Source of the DNA: a virus
Direction: 5' to 3' (one strand)
DNA: 64,000 bases
Virus record (IMG/VR): IMGVR_UViG_3300013108_000468
Location: 24,783-88,782 of that record
The position numbers and the translations under genes were made by a program. Of the stretch, positions 39,771 through 48,100 are shown one piece after another (within the stretch, counting starts at the first letter, position 1; each line of letters starts with the position of its first letter). Below the pieces are notes generated by a model. It was given only the letters and a program-made list of their open reading frames with translations. It did no database searches and was not told the origin of the DNA.

Positions 39771-40633
39771 AGAAGTTTCGCACTGGGGTATGCCAGTTAG
39801 ATGAGGCACTGTTTGGGGGGTTCCCGATTGGTGTGTCTGAGATTGTGGGTGGTGATGCTTGCGGCAAAACCTCCCTATGCCTTAGTGTGATGCGTGAAGC
39901 TTCAATTGATGGTCACCCGACTGCTCTTGTCTACACAGAAGGCTTGCCCGACAAAGTATATTTTAGTGACGCTGGTCCTACGGACTGCGTAGTCGTGTCA
40001 CCAAGGTTTGGGGAGGCAGCTATTGAAGCTGCTTTCTCTGCCTTGGTGCACGGCGCTAAAGTTGTCGTTATCGACAGCATTTCCAACCTAGAAACATTTA
40101 CTGAATTGAATTACGCTGTAGGCTCAAGAGAGCCTTATGCACAGAAAAAGCTTGTTTTTCATGGCCTCTCCACCCTACGTGAAGAAGCTATTGCGAAGGA
40201 AGCGCTCGTGCTTGTTACAAGCCAGCTTCGGGTTCCAATTGGTGCTCTGGTGCCGACACCTGTCTCATCCTTTGAGGGTGTACTTAATAATATATGTGAC
40301 ACCAGGGTTCGTAATCGGAGGGACCAGATAAGAACAGAATATGGGGAATTGGCTTACGCAAAGATAGAATTTTCTGTGTTTAGATCGTTGAGCGCACCGC
40401 CAGGAAGCAACGCATATGGATTCATATTTAACCAGAAAGGTTTTGACCGGAACTTTGAGCTTCTGAGGGCTCTGATTGCTAGTGACACACTGCGTCAATC
40501 TGGGGCTTACTTTGTTGATCCTGAGGGAAATAACTTAGGTCCAGGGTACTACGAAGCCGCTGAGCAAGTCGGCCAAAATTTTAACAGTTACTGGAGGAGA
40601 CTCTATGGAAGTCAAAGTGATAGTGAACCCTGA
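39767..40633 (+). CDS. RecA-like ATPase
   Basis: 288 residues from TTG 39767, overlapping the AAA+ stop by 4 nt with GAAGGAG upstream. Walker A VGGDACGKTSL (about 27-37), Walker B VVVIDSIS (about 103-110), then VLVTSQLR like the RecA L2-preceding strand, and a DTRVRNRRD segment. It is shorter than RecA (about 350) and lacks its C-terminal domain. It may be a UvsX/RadA-type strand-exchange protein or a KaiC-like ATPase. Probably in one operon with ParB and AAA+. Confidence 0.75.
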   Translation: MKKFRTGVCQLDEALFGGFPIGVSEIVGGDACGKTSLCLSVMREASIDGHPTALVYTEGLPDKVYFSDAGPTDCVVVSPRFGEAAIEAAFSALVHGAKVVVIDSISNLETFTELNYAVGSREPYAQKKLVFHGLSTLREEAIAKEALVLVTSQLRVPIGALVPTPVSSFEGVLNNICDTRVRNRRDQIRTEYGELAYAKIEFSVFRSLSAPPGSNAYGFIFNQKGFDRNFELLRALIASDTLRQSGAYFVDPEGNNLGPGYYEAAEQVGQNFNSYWRRLYGSQSDSEP

Positions 40634-40790
40634 CGGGTCAACCGAGATAGAGGTTGATGGGGTCAAAGGCGCGGGGTGTACCAAATACACCGATGCAGTT
40701 GTTAAAGCTCTAGGCGGAAAGGTTACTTCAGATACGAAGAAACCTGAATACCATGAGCAAGCAGATGACACTGTTAAGGCGGGGTCATAA
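40605..40790 (+). CDS. DUF2997 family protein
   Basis: 61 residues. MEVKVIVNPDGSTEIEVDGV, then GAGCTKYTDAVVKALGG fits DUF2997 well (two strands, a conserved Cys, a helix). In bacteria this family co-occurs with DUF1257/Ycf35 and Ycf46-type ATPases, as here. Function unknown. Ribosome site and first codons lie inside the end of the RecA-like gene. Confidence 0.75.
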   Translation: MEVKVIVNPDGSTEIEVDGVKGAGCTKYTDAVVKALGGKVTSDTKKPEYHEQADDTVKAGS

Positions 40791-41062
40791 TGGAAGGCAT
40801 CGCCCTGATACAAACGGGCGACACCGAGTATGAACGTACTAAAGCACACGAAGGTGCACGGGTCTGGATAAGAGTTACGAGTCCTGACGGTGAAACATCA
40901 GCCGACATAGGAATCCTCACGAATAGTGAGGGCATCTCTATTGACGTTTGGGCCCCAGATAGTGACGGGTGCGCAAGCCCTGATGATGGACCAATCATAG
41001 CCCCTTGGCTGCTGTGGTCTGATGTTGAGGAGGCCCAAGATGAGGATAGCGGGGATAACTAG
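40790..41062 (+). CDS. Unrecognised small acidic protein
   Basis: 90 residues, start overlapping the previous stop (TAATG). Beta-rich (GARVWIRVTSPDGETSADIG). Overlaps the radical-SAM gene by 23 nt. No motif. Confidence 0.55.
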   Translation: MEGIALIQTGDTEYERTKAHEGARVWIRVTSPDGETSADIGILTNSEGISIDVWAPDSDGCASPDDGPIIAPWLLWSDVEEAQDEDSGDN

Positions 41063-41654
41063 AGACAGTTATGTCAACGGTCCTGGGCGTCGTAATGTAT
41101 TACACGTTCAGGGATGCACCATAGGCTGTCCTGGGTGCTTCAACAAACACACATGGCCAGAGTCCGGGGGTGAGGAGATCTCTCGTCTAGACGCCGCCAG
41201 TGCGCTCCTAGCCGGTAACCCAGACGGGGTCACGATCTCTGGTGGAGAGCCTATGGAGCAGTGGTTGGACATCAAGCTGATGATTAAAAGCATGTTGACT
41301 TTAAACCGGGGTCCTTCAGATGAGTTCAAGGAACTATCAGTAGTAATATTTACTGGGTGGACAAAGGAACGGCTAGAGAAATCTGGCTATCTGGAAGACA
41401 TGCGGATGCCGTACTTTATGAATGAAACCCTTGTTTCGATGGTCATTTCTGGGCCATACGTAGAAAAGTTGGCGTGCAACAAGCCTCTAATTTCCTCATC
41501 CAACCAAGAGATTATATACATAAATCCTGCTTATGAGCAGACTGATTTAACCAATCTGCCAAGAGTAGAAGTCTCGTGTGGGGAAGACGGCCTTGTTAAG
41601 ATAACAGGGCTCCCAGACAAGAGTACCTTGGACGAATTAAGGAGGGTGCAATGA
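41040..41654 (+). CDS. Radical SAM protein (NrdG/activase-like)
   Basis: 204 residues from ATG 41040 (TGAGGAGG upstream). CTIGCPGCFNKHTW supplies the CxxxCxxC [4Fe-4S] site, and DGVTISGGEPMEQ the SAM-binding GGE. Size and N-terminus (YVNGPGRRNVLHVQGC) resemble glycyl-radical activases such as NrdG. No class III reductase is visible, only a class II one. The association with Ycf46, DUF2997 and DUF1257 suggests another substrate within this cluster. Confidence 0.85.
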   Translation: MRIAGITRDSYVNGPGRRNVLHVQGCTIGCPGCFNKHTWPESGGEEISRLDAASALLAGNPDGVTISGGEPMEQWLDIKLMIKSMLTLNRGPSDEFKELSVVIFTGWTKERLEKSGYLEDMRMPYFMNETLVSMVISGPYVEKLACNKPLISSSNQEIIYINPAYEQTDLTNLPRVEVSCGEDGLVKITGLPDKSTLDELRRVQ

Positions 41655-42064
41655 GTGCTCTAATTACTTGTGAGACCTGCATGAAAGATCAGAATGCAGT
41701 TATCACAGCCCTTGAAAAGCTGGGTGTCCCCCGTGAAGAAATTCAGGTCGCTAGCCCTGGTGAGCTACTTGATCTTGTGGGGTACGGACGACAGTCCGCA
41801 AAAGTAGAAATTCTAATTAAGAAGTCATATCACGGTGGTTACGGTGACGTTGGGTTCGCTAAAGGCGAGAACGGGAGTTACCAAGTCTACGTTGATGATC
41901 TAGATGATGGTGGTCGATTAGGCGCTAAGGTTGGGACTAAATTCTCATCCGGTGTCAACCAGTGGTATGCAGCCGTTGTTGCTCAGAAGGCTTTGAAGAA
42001 ACAAGGTCTCGTGACTAAAGTAAAGAAAGACGGTAATAAGATCGTAGTTGTTGCAAAAGGGTAG
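41651..42064 (+). CDS. DUF1257 (Ycf35-like) protein
   Basis: 137 residues, start overlapping the radical-SAM stop (ATGA). KVEILIKKSYHGGYGDVGFA, GSYQVYVDDLDDGG, and VNQWYAAVVAQKALKKQGL match DUF1257, the family of plastid Ycf35. Family function unknown. Last gene of the operon; terminator follows. Confidence 0.72.
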   Translation: MSALITCETCMKDQNAVITALEKLGVPREEIQVASPGELLDLVGYGRQSAKVEILIKKSYHGGYGDVGFAKGENGSYQVYVDDLDDGGRLGAKVGTKFSSGVNQWYAAVVAQKALKKQGLVTKVKKDGNKIVVVAKG

Positions 42065-42080
42065 CCTTGCAATAACTACA

Positions 42081-42110
42081 GTGCGGGGGGATTTCCTCCC
42101 GCACATTTTT
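42081..42110 (+). terminator. Rho-independent terminator ending the ParB-to-DUF1257 operon
   Basis: GTGCGGGGGGA pairs with TCCTCCCGCAC, followed by ATTTTTAA. Confidence 0.85.
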
Positions 42111-42125
42111 AACTAGGAGGTGTGT

Positions 42126-42518
42126 ATGTTTTGGTTGAACCTGTGGAGTGGTACTAAGTCCGCCGCAAAGAAATCGTGGGAGGCGATTAAAAAACTTCCT
42201 CATTGGGCCATGGTGGCATTTTTTACCCTAATTGCGGTAGCCTATTGGCTAATCCAGAAGTACGCTTCTAGTCAGAGAAAGCTGAAAGTCCGAACAGAGC
42301 AGGTACAAATTGAGAAAAAATTTGCAGAAGCGATGGAGGAAGCATCTGACAAAAGAGAGTCTGAGCGAGCCAAGATTCGAGCGGACTTCGAAAGCGAGAA
42401 GAAGAAACTCGAACAAGTCGATAAAGAAATCGATGAAGCTGCCAAGAAGGGCCCCGTGGGGATTGCTAATGCTTGGGCAGAATACCTAAAGGGGAGGAAA
42501 AATGAGAAGTCTGATTAG
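42126..42518 (+). CDS. Membrane-anchored coiled-coil protein (inner-spanin-like)
   Basis: 130 residues from ATG 42126 (AGGAGG upstream). Transmembrane segment about residues 27-44 (WAMVAFFTLIAVAYWLIQ), then a long charged coiled coil. This is the topology of Rz-type inner-membrane spanins, and the following gene overlaps its end, as spanin pairs often do. No sequence signature confirms it. Confidence 0.5.
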   Translation: MFWLNLWSGTKSAAKKSWEAIKKLPHWAMVAFFTLIAVAYWLIQKYASSQRKLKVRTEQVQIEKKFAEAMEEASDKRESERAKIRADFESEKKKLEQVDKEIDEAAKKGPVGIANAWAEYLKGRKNEKSD

Positions 42519-42921
42519 TGTTTATTTGTCTGTAATGTTGATCGTCTTGTCTATGCCTGCAACGGCATTCGCACAAGAGTGTGAAACCCCTACCGCTGTT
42601 ACGTCACCATGTAAGGGTGTACTTCTCCCAACGTCAGCCGCAGAAGAAGGTCTTCGCTGTCTGCGCATGGATATTCCGAAACTCAAGCTAGAGCTTAAAT
42701 ACAACCAAGACCTCTTTTTAAGTCAGAAAAACTACTATGAGCTTGTCTTAAAAAGCGAGAGGCAGCGGTCTCTAGACTTGTCAAATCAGATAGACGTTCT
42801 AATGGCTAAGCCGATACCAAAACCATCAGTATTTGAAAGCCCGGTATTTTGGACCATCGTTGGGGTTGCTATAGGCGCAGGTGCCACAATTGGTATAGCG
42901 TATTCTCTGCCTAGGAATTGA
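42502..42921 (+). CDS. Exported protein with C-terminal membrane segment
   Basis: 139 residues. Signal peptide with probable cleavage AFA/QE (about residue 24); two Cys in CETPTAVTSPC; helical middle; a C-terminal hydrophobic segment (FWTIVGVAIGAGATIGIAY). No lipobox, so not a classical outer-membrane Rz1. Paired with the spanin-like gene; a lysis role is possible. Confidence 0.5.
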   Translation: MRSLISVYLSVMLIVLSMPATAFAQECETPTAVTSPCKGVLLPTSAAEEGLRCLRMDIPKLKLELKYNQDLFLSQKNYYELVLKSERQRSLDLSNQIDVLMAKPIPKPSVFESPVFWTIVGVAIGAGATIGIAYSLPRN

Positions 42922-42996
42922 CCAGCAGTACGGACAATAGATATTTCCGTCCGATTGGTAGAAGTAAGACTCGCAGTGGTTGCACTGTCGGGTCAT
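42826..42996 (-). CDS. Possible tiny zinc-ribbon protein
   Basis: 56 residues from ATG 42996. CNHC and CPYC in MTRQCNHCESYFYQSDGNIY... form a clean zinc ribbon, and a further CGTC follows. Weak ribosome site and overlap with the plus-strand gene end lower confidence. Confidence 0.35.
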   Translation of the reverse strand: MTRQCNHCESYFYQSDGNIYCPYCWSIPRQRIRYTNCGTCAYSNPNDGPKYRAFKY

Positions 42997-43012
42997 CTAC
43001 TTTCTTCGGCGT

Positions 43013-43147
43013 TTACTTCAGCTTCCCTAGTAGCCCACTAAACTTATCTTTAGCGTAACCAAAGAGTTTGCCGATAGCGTGTGTGCTGCCTAGAAAATAA
43101 GAAATCGGGGCCACCGCTGCGGTGGTCCACATAATCGTATCAAACAT
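43013..43147 (-). CDS. Small membrane protein
   Basis: 44 residues from ATG 43147 with AGAGG upstream. Hydrophobic N-terminal half (MWTTAAVAPISYFLG), basic amphipathic C-terminal half. Follows the holin-like gene by 3 nt. Possibly part of the lysis set. Confidence 0.5.
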   Translation of the reverse strand: MFDTIMWTTAAVAPISYFLGSTHAIGKLFGYAKDKFSGLLGKLK

Positions 43148-43150
43148 AAT

Positions 43151-43483
43151 TTACCTCTTAGTCGGATTAAAGCTGCTTATGATTGTTGATGTCTGCTTAT
43201 ACAGAGCCACATTTAGAATGGCCCCTACTAACCCAACAGAAGCGCCCCACGGCCAGTGAATAAATAACATCCCCGTACCGGCCCCAACAGCTAATGGGAT
43301 CAACCGGAATATTAGTTGCCAATACCACGGGTCTTTTGAGTTGATATCTGGTCCGATGTACTTCCTGCACGGGATTTTCACAACTTGTGTGATCCCATAG
43401 GAAATAACACCACAAAGAAACAACACAATAAGAAGGGTAGAGTACTCCGGTATAGTGCTTGCTGTTTCGAGGGCCTTGTCCAT
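43151..43483 (-). CDS. Three-segment membrane protein, holin candidate
   Basis: 110 residues. Hydrophobic segments about 15-35, 58-75 and 80-97 (LLIVLFLCGVISYGIT, LIPLAVGAGTGMLFI, ASVGLVGAILNVALY). Size and topology suit a class I holin; no family signature. Lies at the end of the tail tube transcript, next to other membrane genes. Confidence 0.5.
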   Translation of the reverse strand: MDKALETASTIPEYSTLLIVLFLCGVISYGITQVVKIPCRKYIGPDINSKDPWYWQLIFRLIPLAVGAGTGMLFIHWPWGASVGLVGAILNVALYKQTSTIISSFNPTKR

Positions 43484-43495
43484 ATGTACTCCGAG

Positions 43496-44254
43496 TTAGT
43501 CTAGTGTTCCGCCAGCAGGAGGCGCGAACCCACCTGTTGCGTCTTCTAGAATAGGATGGAGTAACGAAATTTGAGTCTGCTTAATCGGCTGCATTCTTTC
43601 GTATTGAATGCCTACGGACTCCTGAACAATGAGACCCTGCGCGTCAACAGCGATAGAGTGCTGAGGCACATAACACTGATCAAGGTACACAGAAGCAACG
43701 TTGTTCTCTGCGTTATCCTTAAAGATAAGCATGAGACCGAGCGGCTGACTGAATAGGTCCGAGGCCAAGTTCAGGAACATGTTCCCGTAGCCAGGAGGAA
43801 CTTTCACAGAGTGAAGGGAGCTACTGACACCAGAGCCCGTGGTAGTAAACGGGGCAATACCCGCGCTAGTCGGAGAGCCTGAAAGACTATCGATAGCATA
43901 ACCACCGGGGGAGTTATCATCGGCTGTGTTGTAGTAAGCGTACAGAGCCCTGAGAAGGGAGGGTCCGTGGTACACAACGCGACCTAGAGACAACTGACCA
44001 ACACTTCGACCGGAGATGAAATAGCTTCGATCAGAACCAATTTCAAAGATACGGCTGATGGCCTTGTTCTGCGAGAGAGCGACATTCTGCGTTAACCCGA
44101 TTGGGAAAACTGCCGCATCTTCTACAGACGCCAATTGAGAGAAAAATGGGGGTCCTGCACATACAAGGATAAACTGCCCGTTTAGGAAGTTACCTTCTCG
44201 CAAGCCACCCTGCACATGAGTTTTGTACGGTGACCAATCACTTAATCCGGGCAT
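43496..44254 (-). CDS. Tail tube protein (candidate)
   Basis: 252 residues, AGGAGG upstream. Central block LTQNVALSQNKAISRIFEIG, then SYFISGRSVGQLSLGRVVYHG, then SLLRALYAYY resembles tail tube proteins of large contractile phages. Placement downstream of the sheath supports it. The tube forms the inner channel through which DNA passes. Confidence 0.65.
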   Translation of the reverse strand: MPGLSDWSPYKTHVQGGLREGNFLNGQFILVCAGPPFFSQLASVEDAAVFPIGLTQNVALSQNKAISRIFEIGSDRSYFISGRSVGQLSLGRVVYHGPSLLRALYAYYNTADDNSPGGYAIDSLSGSPTSAGIAPFTTTGSGVSSSLHSVKVPPGYGNMFLNLASDLFSQPLGLMLIFKDNAENNVASVYLDQCYVPQHSIAVDAQGLIVQESVGIQYERMQPIKQTQISLLHPILEDATGGFAPPAGGTLD

Positions 44255-44286
44255 TTCAAATCCTCCTAAACGGGTTTATTCCCTAA

Positions 44287-45135
44287 CTATTCAAAGAAAA
44301 CTACCGTGACGGATTCTGTACCATCAGCGGTAAGGCTACCTGCGTCTACGCCAGCGCCAATATCGATTATATAAGCCGCACCACCGCCGCCGCCTGCGTA
44401 AGTAACGGCGACGCCCGCAGTGGCAACATCCACGCCAGCAGCACCGGACACAGCGATAGTATGAGTCCTAGGCAGAAAGGGTAAGACCCCCTCAATAGTT
44501 CTAGGCGAACCTGCAACAACAGTCACAGCGTCATAAGTCACTGGGCCAACAACACAAGATCTTGAACCTGTTTGCGTCGTACTGGCTGCGGGAAGAGCAG
44601 GGAGATTAAACTGGTCGCCCCCGTCACTAAGGTTGTCCGCCAGGACAATATTGGCAGCGGGAAACCCAGCGGTCTCTGTCCCATCTGGGCCGAGACATGT
44701 AATGGGCATGTCATTAGCACCAGGAGCGAGCGCCCCAATGGGCTCAGTACCATTCACAAGAGCGCAAGGAGCGGTTCCAGCATTATCTAAAATGCCATCA
44801 GTTGCTCCGGTTCCAGCGCCATTAATAGCGTTCCCCAGGTTGGCCAAGCTTGTCTGAGCATCGCCGCCAATAAGAACACCGATGAAAGCATCGTTGCTCA
44901 TCTGTCCAGCCGCGCCACGAAATTCATAGGTGTCCGCGCCAATGCTTACAGTGTCACCAGCCGTAGGAACCACGTCCATATGGAGGTTTGCTCTAAGAGC
45001 AGCCCCGGTAGTTTCCGCTACCGAAAAAGCTCCATCAATATCACTATAAAGGTCATCTAACGCTTCCGCGATAGTCCCATCACGAAACTTCTTTCCTGAC
45101 GGTCTTCTTGCTGACCCAAAACTGCTGCTTCCCAT
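44287..45135 (-). CDS. Sheath-linked beta-rich structural protein
   Basis: 282 residues, AAGGAG upstream. Gly/Ala/Thr-rich; PTAGDTVSIGADTYEFRG and a following ANLGNAINGAG helix form a repeat-like domain that also occurs in pieces inside the giant sheath protein. Few charged residues. Likely a virion protein decorating tail or head; exact role unknown. Confidence 0.5.
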   Translation of the reverse strand: MGSSSFGSARRPSGKKFRDGTIAEALDDLYSDIDGAFSVAETTGAALRANLHMDVVPTAGDTVSIGADTYEFRGAAGQMSNDAFIGVLIGGDAQTSLANLGNAINGAGTGATDGILDNAGTAPCALVNGTEPIGALAPGANDMPITCLGPDGTETAGFPAANIVLADNLSDGGDQFNLPALPAASTTQTGSRSCVVGPVTYDAVTVVAGSPRTIEGVLPFLPRTHTIAVSGAAGVDVATAGVAVTYAGGGGGAAYIIDIGAGVDAGSLTADGTESVTVVFFE

Positions 45136-45152
45136 TGTAACACTCCTTCGAC

Positions 45153-48100
45153 TTATACGACGATTGTAATCTTGATTCTATTGGCCGGGTAAAATGGCGT
45201 AATAGAAATCGTTGCTAAAATTTCATCCGGGCTATTAGCGGACTGCTCTAGAGAATCTAGAGTAGCTCTCGCCACCACGGAGCCTGCCACACTAGCCAAA
45301 GCCGCTTGCGCTGTGAGCGAAACAGTCTCTAGCAATTGTTGTGTGATGTTGTTTCTTCCGATGTAACGACGAAGCTGGGCTCGGATGAGCTTGGCCACGA
45401 AATCAACCGCTTTAAGAATAGACAACTCACGCGACTTCAGAGAAGACACGTCCGTTGTAAGCTGATGGCGTGAAGCCATTGGGGCTCCAGGGGTATCCTG
45501 AATGACCCAGTAGATACCGCCAGCCGCAGCAGTTGCCATTTGATTCTCGCTGAAAATATCGCTTGAACCAACAGGTCTTGTGAAGCCAACCATCGGCAAA
45601 TTGGTAAACGGTTGAGATGGGTTCTGCTGGCCAATCATGCCAGCAATACCAGCACACAAGAAGTGCCCCGGAACCAATACCTCTAGACCATTTACGGTGG
45701 TCCCAACCTGCTCGGGTTGAACCATAACCATTCTTCGATTCTGAAACCCGGTAGGTCCACCAGCAATCTCTGCAAGAGTCTCACAAGCCTTGAGCTTCCC
45801 AGCGGTTCCGCTCATGTCAATTGCCGCCTGACGAATCTTAAGGGTGCAAAGCTCCCCATCGGATTCAAAAGTAGACAGATTCGCAAGAGCGTCAGTACCC
45901 GTTCGGTAATAACTATCATCATTACCGGAAGTAGCTGGACCAAAGAGGCCAGGAACGTAAACATCGCCAGTTTCAATAACTACCGTGTCCGCTGAGGGCG
46001 TCCCGGTAATCAAGTACCTAAATGCATCACCTTCGCGGTCTACGTAGATACCGTCCGAGGGGAGGTATGAGGAACCATTCCCGCCACCAAGGACACTACC
46101 GCCAGCATTTGTCTTTCCATCAATAGCCATCGGGATATTGAATGCAGCCGCAGCAGCCTCGTCAGCGATGGTGAGTTCAAACTTACCGCCACCAATGTCA
46201 GAGAGCTTGAAGTCTGCCGAACCAACCAAGGAAGATCCTTCTTCGGTTGGGAGGGAAGGACAGCATAAGAACATTCGCTCATGCTTGGCCAGAGGCTCAG
46301 ACGAATCCGATACGTGAAGACTAAACTTCTTGAAGACTTCCATGTCGTCCGTCATCGGAGCAAGAGCATAGACTTCGTTGAGGGCCAAGAAATCAAGGGC
46401 CTCCGCGTATGCCTCTAGCGTTCCGTTTGGAGCGTCTGGAGTCACGTTACTAACACCGAACGCGCTAACGTTAATGTTAGAGGTATTCAAGAATGCGAGG
46501 TAGAGACCGAAAGCCAACGGGTTAGAAGGATCAATAGGACCAATGAGGCTTTCAACCTCGGAGGCACTAGAGAACACCAAAAGACCTGGGTTAGCAGTAT
46601 CGGCTGTAACATCCTTACGGAGAGCCTTTACCTGAGCATAAACAGGAGCACTCGACCCCGCTGCCGCGATGCCTTGAGCATTTCGGTTAACACCGGGCTT
46701 GATTGAGTAGACCTGGGTTAGATCATTAAACTCTGCTTCTGGTTCAGGTCTAATGTTGTTACCAGCGTCATCGGTGGTTCCACCAATAAGGTTCTCTGCA
46801 ACAACATACCAACCATCAAGATGTACGCCCTTTTCAGCGGCGAATTCAGAGATGACCAATTCCGCTCCAGGGAATCCGCCAGCAATTGCCCAGTTGTTAA
46901 CTTGAACAACTCGACCTAGGACGGAGCCCTTATTCCAGAGCATATCACTCGTCATAACCCGATTGCTTCGACCGTGGAAAAGACGCGAGGTATACGAAGG
47001 AGAAGACTCTCCGAATGCACAGGGCCAACTTCTTGTGTAAGAAATCGTTAGCGCAGAAGCGGGCGTAAGAGCAAAAGAGCATGGGAGAGCGTTTGCAGGA
47101 GCGCCGTTTTGGTTCTCACCAGCAAACGTAACAGCCACGTCCCCCGTAGAGTATTCAGCCAGACTTAGATCAAAACCACGGTTAAGCGGCGTTCCAAGCT
47201 GTGCACCACCAAGGAAGTACTCAGACATGACTCCAGCGGAAGTTGTGTCAGGAGTGTTCGCTGGGCAAGGACCAGTTAGGTCACTGGTTGAAGACTTCAC
47301 CTGGAAGGAGTTGCCTGCGCCATCATCCTTAATAATAAGGGTGGTTGCTTCAGTCACTGCCGTGACAGCCGTTCCCGTGGTCATGCCTGCACCCAACAGG
47401 GCAGACAATTCAGCGTTGGCTGTTTCAAATGAACAATCTTCTCCAGCAGCGTGGGTAGTAGAGGTTCTGGTAATACAGATCCTACCGTTTGCTTCGTGAC
47501 AAATAACTTCGCCACCAGTGTTTCCTGCCGCCTGAAGCTGGGTGTCAATCTCTACGATCAAGTCAGCAACGGTTGCGCTCCCACCGGAGACATTTCCAGC
47601 AAGGTCTAGGTTGATTACATCGTTACCCGTTTGGGTTGTAATCGTACAAGGTACTGCGGCTCCCCAAGTCATACCGGCAGAAGCTGCAAGAACATCTGCG
47701 TCACTAACTTGGCCAGAGCGGAGAGACGCCAATGCAAGCCCATCGACCATCATGGTCAAGGAGCCATTCTGGATGGCTGTCTCACCAAGTGATTGGGCAA
47801 GAAGGTTGTAGTCGTTTCCGATACCACCCGATACCAAGAATCTACGAGAGGCGTGAGCCTGTGGGGGCGTAGCCGCATTTGCGAGTGCCACCTGCGCAAT
47901 GGTGTCAGACCCACTAGCAAACCCACTCCACAGTCTTTCAATGACTGCTGCATTCGGAGAGGAAAGCTCGATTGTGGAGTCGTGACCATTTTGAGACACA
48001 GTGTTAATCCGCAAAGCACTAATCGTCTCGCCCAAGGCGTTAACGACGTTTTCATTAGTGCATCCACCGATACCGGCTAGAGCGTTATTGATAGTGGTGT

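Noticed and set aside
37272-40633. ParAB partition system
   Set aside because: No ParA-type ATPase. The neighbouring ATPases are AAA+ (Ycf46-type) and RecA-like, so stable plasmid-style partition is not supported.
40605-41062. DUF2997 protein as a second ubiquitin-like modifier
   Set aside because: It has a beta-strand/Cys/helix pattern but no GG terminus and fits DUF2997 better.
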